Shown piece by piece: positions 15,483-22,172 of a DNA stretch of 35,608 nt. The DNA comes from Desulfotomaculaceae bacterium (GTDB lineage: Bacteria > Bacillota > Desulfotomaculia > Desulfotomaculales > Pelotomaculaceae). The notes under the pieces are model-generated. The model did no database searches. It was not told the origin of the DNA and was given only the letters and a program-made list of their open reading frames with translations. Every line of letters begins with the position of its first letter. The stretch's first letter is position 1. The stretch covers positions 1-35,608 of the forward strand of contig JAQVOH010000016.1 of assembly GCA_028702695.1 (NCBI GenBank). The letters run 5' to 3'. The translations under genes and the position numbers were made by a program.

Positions 15483-17840
15483 ATGGAAAAAAAGACTTTG
15501 CAAAGGCTGGAATATCAAAAGATCCTGGAACAGCTGGCATCCTTTACAGGTTCACCGCTCAGCCGGGAGCTGGTAATGGAACTGGAACCGGTTGACGACC
15601 TGGCTTCGATCCTCGGTTGGCAGGCTGAGACCAGCGAGGGACGGGAACTTTTGAGGCTTGACCCAACCGCAGAAATTGGCGGTTGGAAGGACATCAGGGT
15701 CCAACTGAAAAGAGCTCGCAGCGGCGCCATCCTCGATCCTGGCGAACTGCTGGCAGTGGCGGATACTCTTTCGTCAGGCAGGGCTGTAAAAGGTTTTCTG
15801 CAGGAAAAACAGGAGCGGTATCCCCTGCTTAGCCGGCTGGCGGATTCTCTGGCTTCCCTGCCTGACCTGGAAAGAGCGATAAAAAAGGCCATCCTGCCCG
15901 GTGGCGAGGTGGCGGACGGAGCTTCTAACGAACTGGCTCAGGTTAGGCGGAAAATCATGAACTACCAGGCCCAGATCAAGGAACATCTGGAACATGTGAT
16001 CCGCTCTCCCAATTACCAGAAATATCTCCAGGACCCGATCGTTACGGTCAGAGAAGGGCGCTATGTGGTACCTGTCAAAATTGAATACCGCACTCAGGTG
16101 CCCGGTATCGTTCACGACCAATCCGCCAGCGGCGCCACCCTGTTCATCGAACCGATGGCCGTAGTGGATAAAAATAATGAGCTGCGCCGTCTGCTGTTGG
16201 TGGAAAAACAGGAAGTCATACGTATATTGGCAGCGTTGTCCGACGGAGTTTCGCAGCAGGTTGACAGTATATCTATATCCCTTGATACCCTGGCGGAGTT
16301 CGATTTTATTTTGGCCAAGGCCAGGTATAGTCAGAGACTTGACGCCTGGGCGCCTGTTTTGCAAGGCGAGGCCTACATGGATATCAAACAGGGCAGGCAT
16401 CCCCTGCTGAAAGATGGGGCTGTGCCGCTTAACCTCCGTCTGGGTGAAGATTTCGACACCCTGGTCATAACCGGACCCAATACCGGGGGTAAAACGGTTT
16501 CGTTAAAGACCGCAGGCTTGCTAGTTCTGATGGCCCAGTCGGGGCTGCACATCCCTGCCGGGGATGGATCAAGGTTGGGGATTTTCAGGCAGATTTTTGT
16601 TGATATCGGTGACGAGCAGAGCATTGAGCAAAGCTTAAGCACTTTTTCCTCGCACATGACCAACATTGTCGACATTGTCCGGCAGGCCGGGAATGACAGC
16701 CTGGTGATCCTGGACGAATTGGGGGCAGGGACAGATCCGACGGAGGGGGCGGCTTTAGCCCAGTCAATTCTGGAGAAGCTCCATGCCTCGGGTGCCAGGA
16801 CTATTGCCTCCACTCATGCCAGCGAACTAAAGAACTTTGCCTATACTCGCGACCGGGTTGAAAATGCCAGCGTCGAGTTTGACGCCGTAACCTTAAAACC
16901 CACCTACCGACTTTTGATCGGTAAGCCTGGCCGCAGCAATGCCTTTGAAATTGCATCGAGGTTAGGGTTGCCGGAGGAACTGGTAGTTAGGGCCAGGGAG
17001 TTCCTGACGGTAGAACAGGTCCAAATAGATGAACTGATGCGCAACCTGGAAAGGACGCAGCAGGAGGCGGAGACAGAGCGGGAAAGGGCGGTTCGCCTCT
17101 CTGAGGAAGCCGGGCTTTTAAAAGAGAAATGCGTAAGGATGGAAAACGAGCTCACCCAGAAGAAGGAGCAGCTCCTTTCCAAAGCTGGAGAAGAAGCCAG
17201 GTTATTGGTTCGGGAAGCCAGGCAGGAGTCTGAGGCCACCATCAGGGAACTAAGGAATAAGATGGCCACAGAGGCTGGCCATACCAGAGAAAGTGCCATT
17301 CAGGAAGCCAGGGGCCGGCTGAAAAAAATCCAGGATCGGGTCAACAGGGCGGCGCCCGAGAAATCAGCTACAGGAGATGCCCCGCATCACCTTAGACCTG
17401 GTGAGGAGGTCTACCTGGCCAAATTCAACCAGAAGGGCTATGTGCTTAGCCCCCCTGGTCAGGATGGCGAGGTGCAGGTACAGGTGGGTATTATGAAGGT
17501 GAATGTACCGCTAAAGGATCTGCGCCGGGCGGAAAAGCCCGAGCCACTTAAAGGACAAAGCAAAGTGGCTGGAGTGCTGCTGGACAAGGCCAGGGAGATA
17601 TCCTCTGAACTTGACTTGAGGGGTCTCTACGCCGAAGAAGCCCTTTTCCAGGTGGAAAAGTACCTGGACGACGCTTACCTGGCAGGTCTCTCCCGGGTCT
17701 GCCTGATTCACGGCAAAGGAACCGGTTCACTCAGGACGGCCATACACAGGGAGTTGAATGGACACCGCAGGGTGAAGTCACTACGCCTTGGCGAACAAGG
17801 CGAAGGAGGCTACGGGGTCACGGTGGTGGAACTAGCCTAA
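15483..17840 (+). CDS. mutS2: MutS2-type ATPase/endonuclease
   Basis: MutS2 restrains homologous recombination and, in Bacillus, also acts on stalled or collided ribosomes. The 785-residue protein has the MutS core and lever, then the ATPase with Walker A TGPNTGGKTVSLKTAG (about residue 332) and Walker B SLVILDELGAGTDPTEG (about 407). A long charged coiled coil follows (about 515-625), then a KOW-like segment RPGEEVYLAKFNQKGYVL (about 640) and the C-terminal Smr nuclease domain (about 710-785) with ELDLRG and LIHGKGTGSLR. It lacks the MutS mismatch-binding domain, as expected. Two ATGs are possible (15477, 15483); TAAGG at 15471-15475 fits the second. Confidence 0.96.
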   Translation: MEKKTLQRLEYQKILEQLASFTGSPLSRELVMELEPVDDLASILGWQAETSEGRELLRLDPTAEIGGWKDIRVQLKRARSGAILDPGELLAVADTLSSGRAVKGFLQEKQERYPLLSRLADSLASLPDLERAIKKAILPGGEVADGASNELAQVRRKIMNYQAQIKEHLEHVIRSPNYQKYLQDPIVTVREGRYVVPVKIEYRTQVPGIVHDQSASGATLFIEPMAVVDKNNELRRLLLVEKQEVIRILAALSDGVSQQVDSISISLDTLAEFDFILAKARYSQRLDAWAPVLQGEAYMDIKQGRHPLLKDGAVPLNLRLGEDFDTLVITGPNTGGKTVSLKTAGLLVLMAQSGLHIPAGDGSRLGIFRQIFVDIGDEQSIEQSLSTFSSHMTNIVDIVRQAGNDSLVILDELGAGTDPTEGAALAQSILEKLHASGARTIASTHASELKNFAYTRDRVENASVEFDAVTLKPTYRLLIGKPGRSNAFEIASRLGLPEELVVRAREFLTVEQVQIDELMRNLERTQQEAETERERAVRLSEEAGLLKEKCVRMENELTQKKEQLLSKAGEEARLLVREARQESEATIRELRNKMATEAGHTRESAIQEARGRLKKIQDRVNRAAPEKSATGDAPHHLRPGEEVYLAKFNQKGYVLSPPGQDGEVQVQVGIMKVNVPLKDLRRAEKPEPLKGQSKVAGVLLDKAREISSELDLRGLYAEEALFQVEKYLDDAYLAGLSRVCLIHGKGTGSLRTAIHRELNGHRRVKSLRLGEQGEGGYGVTVVELA

Positions 17841-17920
17841 CGTTTTTGAAACTGGGCCGAGAGGATTTCCCAACGTAGTGTTGTTGTTCCCGGCTAATTT
17901 GGGGCGCACATAAAGACGCT

Positions 17921-18268
17921 TTATTTATCTCCTTCTTCGGGAACAATGCAGATAAAGTCAAAATCCTCGGTTACGGTGCTGCTGAACTGGTGGAGTGAAT
18001 TGGCTGGCACGTACGCAACAGAACCCTCTGTCAGGGGCGTCTCCTTGCCGTCGATGGATATCGTGCCCTGCCCGCGCAGGATATAGTTGATATGTGGCCA
18101 GGGATGACTATGGCAGGGCGACTGGCCGCCGTTCTTCAAAGAAAAGAGGCGCATAACCCAGCCTTCCCAACCTTCCAGCGGGCCGATTAATGTTTTCTTG
18201 AAAGCATTTACTGCATCAGGGGCGTTAACTTTTATTACTTCCAGGTCTTTGACGTTGCCAACAAACAC
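17921..18268 (-). CDS. Single-domain cupin protein
   Basis: Small beta-barrel protein of 115 residues, substrate unknown. Cupin motif 1 is seen in PCHSHPWPHINYILRGQG (HxH and a further His as likely metal ligands). Motif 2 is GSVAYVPANSLHQF. The N-terminal part (GWEGWVMRLFSLKNGG) fits cupin_2 proteins. It starts with GTG at 18268 behind GGGAGGG at 7 bases. The gene is convergent with mutS2. The 80 bases between them contain only a weak ATAAAG/CTTTAT hairpin near the cupin stop. No sensor or enzyme partner adjoins it, so no role can be inferred. Confidence 0.85.
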   Translation of the reverse strand: MFVGNVKDLEVIKVNAPDAVNAFKKTLIGPLEGWEGWVMRLFSLKNGGQSPCHSHPWPHINYILRGQGTISIDGKETPLTEGSVAYVPANSLHQFSSTVTEDFDFICIVPEEGDK

Positions 18269-18338
18269 GTTAAATCCCTCCCATGACTTTTTTCTATTAA
18301 TTCAGGATACAAAAAAAAATCCCTGCACGGATAAAAAT

Positions 18339-18363
18339 AAAACCGGGACATGCCCGGTTTTTT
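18339..18363 (-). terminator. Terminator of the CBM-protein gene
   Basis: AAAACCGGG (18339-18347) pairs with CCCGGTTTT (18353-18361). On the minus strand it lies just past the stop at 18367 and is followed by T-rich sequence. It also separates this gene from the cupin gene downstream. Confidence 0.85.
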
Positions 18364-18366
18364 TGC

Positions 18367-18678
18367 TTAGGTTATTTTGTAAGTCCAGTTGTTTCCATTA
18401 TTGTTATCCCAGTTGTTGCCCGAATCCCGGAAACAAAAGGAAACGCTGTTGTCTTCCATGTTGAAGGTTTTTTTCCAACCTTCCGGTGTGCGTTGCATGC
18501 GGTATTCTTCAGTAATGCTCCAATGCTCGGGATCGCCAAAACCAGAATGGAGAAATACCTGGGTTGCTCCTGATTTGTTGAGCAGGCCGGTATAATAAAC
18601 AGTAATATCACTGGCTTGGGGATTAAGGGTTTTTACTTGGACACCGCGGTGCTGGTCAGACCAGCCCTGATTGTACAT
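18367..18678 (-). CDS. Small starch-binding-module protein (CBM25/53 type)
   Basis: A free carbohydrate-binding module without catalytic domain. From ATG 18678, preceded by AGGAGGTGA, it has 103 residues. The pattern ITVYYTGLL, then VFLHSGFGDPEHW, YRMQRTPEGWKKTF, VSFCFRDSGNNWDNNNGNNW and YKI matches the CBM25/CBM53 fold, in which aromatic residues and the WDNNxGxNW segment bind alpha-glucans. There is no signal peptide, so it may act in the cytoplasm, perhaps on glycogen or in the spore. The frame is open upstream to 18780, but no ribosome site supports a longer form. The 251 bases between this gene and the PBP gene hold only its leader and the PBP terminator. Confidence 0.8.
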   Translation of the reverse strand: MYNQGWSDQHRGVQVKTLNPQASDITVYYTGLLNKSGATQVFLHSGFGDPEHWSITEEYRMQRTPEGWKKTFNMEDNSVSFCFRDSGNNWDNNNGNNWTYKIT

Positions 18679-18885
18679 TTGGGTCACCTCCTGTATTTTT
18701 TGATAGTTTTCGGGTTCGTCCTTTATTCTATACAGAATGCAAGTAACTATGAGTGCCTTAAATTGGCACCCGTTTAACACATCAAGAGGGATTTATAACA
18801 TTCCTTATCGCTCTTGTGCGAATGAATACGCACCACCAGCAGGACGAATCATCTATTTTTACATAAATTCTTGCCTATAAAAAAC

Positions 18886-18912
18886 AAAACCCCCTTTTTG
18901 TAAGGAGGTTTT
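18886..18912 (-). terminator. Terminator of the penicillin-binding protein gene
   Basis: On the minus strand AAAACCTCCTT (18912-18902) pairs with AAGGGGGTTTT (18896-18886), with one G-T pair, and is followed by GTTTTTTAT. It lies 18 bases after the PBP stop. Confidence 0.85.
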
Positions 18913-18929
18913 GACTATTTTAAATGTTT

Positions 18930-21215
18930 TTACTGACCTTTGCCACCACTATTGGTCGTAGTTTGGTTAGTTTTGCTGGATGTTTTTGTGACCGGGATGG
19001 CTGGGTTGACCGGGGGTCCGGTCTGGCCAGAGGTTATACCCTGACCGTGTATAGTGCAGGTCTCAGTAGGTACTCGCTGGGCGTAATCCAGTACTGTAGC
19101 AGGTACCTGGTAGGGCAGTTTAACCAGTGGTTTGATGACCCGGTCAGGGCAGTACTGGTTGGGAAGCTGCCCGCTGGCCGCGCAAACTTCCACAAATACA
19201 TGCACATTGTCTTGCTCCGATGGCACCGTTCCTTCAGCAAACAAGTCCGTAATCAGCGAGTCGGCAGGAGTATTGGGTCCCGGCAAAAGACCGGACTTGC
19301 GGTCGACCGTTGCCGATACTACCCCGGCCGGCCGGCTGAAGTTCTGCACCGGAAGGCTGTTTAAGGCCTTGCTCATAATTTCCTGCCAGATCCTGGCTGG
19401 ATACATGCCGCCATAAGCCTGCGGCATAGATGTAGGAGTATCGTAGCCGATCCACACTGCCGCCGTGAGCTCGGGGGTGTAACCAACAAACCAGATATCT
19501 TTACCGTCATCAGTAGTCCCGGTTTTGCCCGCCGCCGGTCTCCCGATTTGGGCGCCGGTTCCTGTACCGCTCTGAACAGCGGAGCTTAGCATGTCTGTAA
19601 TCAGAAAAGCTGTGGTCTCCTTCATGGCCGATCGCTGCTTGGGAACATGCTGATCGAGGATGATACCGTCTTCTTTTTCAACTCTAATGATGGCAGTAGG
19701 CTCAATGTACACACCCTGATTGGCAAAGGCGCCATATGCTCCCGCCATCTGTATTGGAGTTACACCTTCATGCAGGCCACCGAGCGCCATGCTGAGGCCG
19801 TGGACATCCGGGTCAAGCTTTATGCCCAGTCCGGAAGCGAAGCGGATGGCATTGCTGATTCCTACAGTATCATTGAGTAGTTTAATGGCAACAATGTTTA
19901 CAGAACGGGTAAGTGCTTCCCGCAGTGTAATCAACCCTCGGAAGACACCGTCAGAGTTACGTGGCGAGTAGGAACCGTAGCTGACCGGAACATCATCAAC
20001 CACCGAGGCCGCCCCGAGTCCATGGTATTCAATCGCCGGCCCGTAAGCGGCGATTGGTTTGAAGGAGGAGCCTGGCTGGCGTGTAGTCTGACTGGCCCGG
20101 TTCCAGGATCTCTTCTGGGTATGCTCCCGTCCTCCCACCAGAGCAACGATATGGCCGGTGTGAGGGTCAAGGACTACTACCGCTCCCTGTGGTTGCATGA
20201 CACCGTTGGCGTCGGCGCCGGAGGCTGGAAAATTGGCGGACCTGCTCATGGAGGCCTCAGCGATCTGCTGAATTTGCGGGTCAAGTGAAGTGTATACCTT
20301 CAGCCCCCCCTTGAAAACCTCAGCCTCGCCGTACTTATCAATTAGTGTTTCAGTTATGTAATCAAGAAAATATGGATACGGGTACTGCCGTTGGGAGACC
20401 TCCTTGGTGTCCAACTGCAGTTCCATATCCTTGGCCTGGTTAGCTTGTTGCTGGGCGATAAAGTTGTATTTGACCATCCTGTCCAGTACGGTGTTCCGCC
20501 TTGACATGACGGTTTTAATTTGTTGTTCCTTTTCCTGATCTTTTAGAGTGTAAATCTTAAAGGGGTCATAGGCACTAGGCGCCTGGTTTAGCCCAGCGAG
20601 CAAGGCGCCCTCCTCAAGGTTCAGCTCGCCTACATCTTTGCCGAAAAAGGTCTGGGACGCGGCCTGAATACCGTAGGCTCCTTCACCAAGGTATATATTA
20701 TTGAGATACATCTCCAGAATTTCGTCTTTGGTGTAGCGCCTCTCTACCTGGAAGGCCAGGATGATTTCCTGGATTTTTCTCTTGACGGTCTGTTCAGGAC
20801 TAAGAAAAGAGATCTTGACCAGCTGCTGGGTAATGGTGCTACCGCCCTCAAGAATTTGCCTGGAGATCAGGTCGGACCAGGCTGCCCGGGCAATACCACG
20901 GATGCTGATGCCGTGGTGCTGGTAGAAAGTAGGGTCTTCTATAGCCAAAAACGCGTTCTTAACGTTGTCTGGTATAGCCTCTAAGTCGACCGGCACGCTG
21001 TTTTTAAGACCAACACTGGTAACCAGGTTGCCGTCTTTGTCATAGATCATGGTGGAGGCGCTGGATTCCAGTGCCACAGGGTTGATAACAGGTAAATCCC
21101 TGATGCTGGAAAATAACACGACTGCCACCACGCAGCCAGCTCCCAGGATAGCGATGCCCAGCAGAAGAAAAAATAGACGTGAAAGCTTTAACTTCCTTTT
21201 TAACCTTCTTGCCAA
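18930..21215 (-). CDS. Class A penicillin-binding protein (PBP1A type)
   Basis: Bifunctional cell-wall synthase that polymerises lipid II and cross-links peptides, anchored in the membrane with its bulk outside. The 761-residue product has a basic cytoplasmic start, a membrane helix (about 12-37), and a GT51 glycosyltransferase domain with AIEDPTFYQHHGISIRGIAR (about 90-109) and GGSTITQQLVK. The transpeptidase has SSFK (about 384), SVN (about 437) and GKTGTTDDGKDIWFVGYT (about 560). A C-terminal tail has paired cysteines (VCAASGQLPNQYC and ETC) and a low-complexity Thr/Asn end. The start is TTG at 21215 behind AGGAGGG. It is monocistronic, with its own promoter and terminator. Confidence 0.95.
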   Translation of the reverse strand: MARRLKRKLKLSRLFFLLLGIAILGAGCVVAVVLFSSIRDLPVINPVALESSASTMIYDKDGNLVTSVGLKNSVPVDLEAIPDNVKNAFLAIEDPTFYQHHGISIRGIARAAWSDLISRQILEGGSTITQQLVKISFLSPEQTVKRKIQEIILAFQVERRYTKDEILEMYLNNIYLGEGAYGIQAASQTFFGKDVGELNLEEGALLAGLNQAPSAYDPFKIYTLKDQEKEQQIKTVMSRRNTVLDRMVKYNFIAQQQANQAKDMELQLDTKEVSQRQYPYPYFLDYITETLIDKYGEAEVFKGGLKVYTSLDPQIQQIAEASMSRSANFPASGADANGVMQPQGAVVVLDPHTGHIVALVGGREHTQKRSWNRASQTTRQPGSSFKPIAAYGPAIEYHGLGAASVVDDVPVSYGSYSPRNSDGVFRGLITLREALTRSVNIVAIKLLNDTVGISNAIRFASGLGIKLDPDVHGLSMALGGLHEGVTPIQMAGAYGAFANQGVYIEPTAIIRVEKEDGIILDQHVPKQRSAMKETTAFLITDMLSSAVQSGTGTGAQIGRPAAGKTGTTDDGKDIWFVGYTPELTAAVWIGYDTPTSMPQAYGGMYPARIWQEIMSKALNSLPVQNFSRPAGVVSATVDRKSGLLPGPNTPADSLITDLFAEGTVPSEQDNVHVFVEVCAASGQLPNQYCPDRVIKPLVKLPYQVPATVLDYAQRVPTETCTIHGQGITSGQTGPPVNPAIPVTKTSSKTNQTTTNSGGKGQ

Positions 21216-21245
21216 GTCCTACCCTCCTATTAAACAATTTACTGA

Positions 21246-21274
21246 ATTATAACATATCCCAATGGGCATGTAAT
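21246..21274 (-). promoter_or_regulatory. Promoter of the PBP gene
   Basis: On the minus strand ATTACA (21274-21269) and TATAAT (21251-21246) are 17 bases apart, with TG two bases before the -10 (extended -10). RNA would start about 25 bases before the TTG start codon. Confidence 0.65.
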
Positions 21275-21305
21275 AAACAAATATTACCTGTTGCTTTTAC
21301 CAGCG

Positions 21306-21337
21306 AAAAAAATAAGGCCTCCTGTGGAAGACCTTAT
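21306..21337 (-). terminator. Terminator of the LysM-protein gene
   Basis: On the minus strand ATAAGG-t-CTTCC pairs with GGAGGCCTTAT around a short loop and is followed by seven T. It lies 15 bases after the LysM stop. Confidence 0.8.
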
Positions 21338-21351
21338 CAAAAATATTATTA

Positions 21352-21753
21352 TCAAAGGGGGTCGAAGGGTGGAAAGTTCGGAGGCAGATTCGGGCTTTGT
21401 ATAGGGGTCACCGGCATCTGCGGTACTGCTCCATAAGGCAGGGGGATGGCGATAATCTGTCCGGGGAAAATCAAGTTGGGATTGGTGATTTGGGGATTGA
21501 ACTGCAATAGCGCGCCAACTGGAATGTTATACCTTAGAGCGATTGCGGTCAGAGTTTCCCCAGGTTGGACAATGTAAAGCGCCGCCTTTGCTACAGGAAT
21601 CTGGCCGGCTAAGGGAATATGGATAATCTGCCCCGGGAAGATGGCATTCGGATTTACAAGTATTGGGTTGACTCTAACAATGTTTTCGACAGTGACACCA
21701 AAACGGGCCGCGATGGATGTTAAAGTATCACCGGGCTGGATAACGTAGTCCAT
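21352..21753 (-). CDS. Two-LysM protein, probably spore-associated
   Basis: A 133-residue protein made of two LysM repeats (about 2-48 with YVIQPGDTLTSIAARFGV, and about 59-105 with YIVQPGETLTAIALRYNI) and a proline-rich tail (VPQMPVTPIQSPNLPPNF). LysM binds the glycan of peptidoglycan. There is no signal peptide or membrane segment, so it would stay in the making cell, as with SafA-type proteins that reach the cortex/coat boundary from the mother cell. ATG 21753 follows AGGAGGTG. The frame is open to 21843 but nothing supports a longer form. A spore role is inference. Upstream, AC-N17-AATATTATA resembles a sigma-K promoter with one mismatch. Confidence 0.82.
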   Translation of the reverse strand: MDYVIQPGDTLTSIAARFGVTVENIVRVNPILVNPNAIFPGQIIHIPLAGQIPVAKAALYIVQPGETLTAIALRYNIPVGALLQFNPQITNPNLIFPGQIIAIPLPYGAVPQMPVTPIQSPNLPPNFPPFDPL

Positions 21754-21919
21754 AAGGACACCTCCTTTTTTCCTATAATATTCTGCAGTGGCATAAAGTG
21801 TAACCAGATGGGACCCTGCTTTCAAAAAAGCCCTTCCCGGCATCGTCCGGTCACGATGATTATCTAATAACAGAATCCAGAAACTCTTATCTGTAGAAAA
21901 TTTAAAATATTCTTTTTAA

Positions 21920-21949
21920 TTGACTAGTAAGATTCGCTATGATTATACT
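21920..21949 (+). promoter_or_regulatory. Promoter of the acyl-CoA synthetase operon
   Basis: TTGACT (21920-21925) and TATACT (21944-21949) are 18 bases apart. RNA would begin near 21956, giving a leader of about 217 bases before the synthetase gene. That leader contains the tandem repeat, the short open frame and the CRP-like site listed separately. Confidence 0.6.
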
Positions 21950-21965
21950 TGGGTAATGATGGTCA

Positions 21966-21986
21966 TACCACTATACCACTATACCA
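21966..21986 (+). repeat. 8-bp tandem repeat in the synthetase leader
   Basis: TACCACTA occurs twice in a row (21966-21973 and 21974-21981), followed by a partial third copy TACCA. It lies about 10 bases after the predicted transcription start and could be a binding site or a slippage product. Confidence 0.7.
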
Positions 21987-22011
21987 AAAGAATGTTCAAA
22001 GGGGGTGCCAA

Positions 22012-22056
22012 ATGCCTGTTGTGATTTCAGTCACTAGTAAACATGTGGTGTGCTAA
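22012..22056 (+). CDS. Possible 14-residue leader peptide
   Basis: ATG at 22012 behind a strong AAAGGGGGTG site opens a frame ending at TAA 22056; the product would be MPVVISVTSKHVVC. It lies between the promoter and the acyl-CoA synthetase gene and overlaps the CRP-like palindrome. The ribosome site is better than that of the synthetase itself. It may be a leader peptide, the remnant of a gene, or chance; nothing but the ribosome site and position supports it. Confidence 0.3.
   Translation: MPVVISVTSKHVVC
22020..22035. promoter_or_regulatory. CRP/FNR-like palindrome upstream of the acyl-CoA synthetase
   Basis: TGTGA-TTTCAG-TCACT fits the CRP-family pattern TGTGA-N6-TCACA in 9 of 10 fixed positions. 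The 14-base core occurs again, in inverse orientation, at 35439-35452 before etfB. It lies about 70 bases downstream of the predicted transcription start, a place that suits repression better than activation. No CRP/FNR gene is in the window. Confidence 0.5.
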
Positions 22057-22172
22057 GGCTGAACATAACGGGTATTGCAATAACGACATCGTATACCGGC
22101 ATAAACCAGGCAGAATTTTTTATTTTGACAAAATATTGTTTTTGTAGCTAGAAAGGATTGTGACATAAAGCA

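Noticed and set aside
18924-19364. 146-residue + frame over the C-terminal part of the PBP gene
   Set aside because: It is antisense to the transpeptidase tail with PBP motifs intact, and it has no ribosome site.
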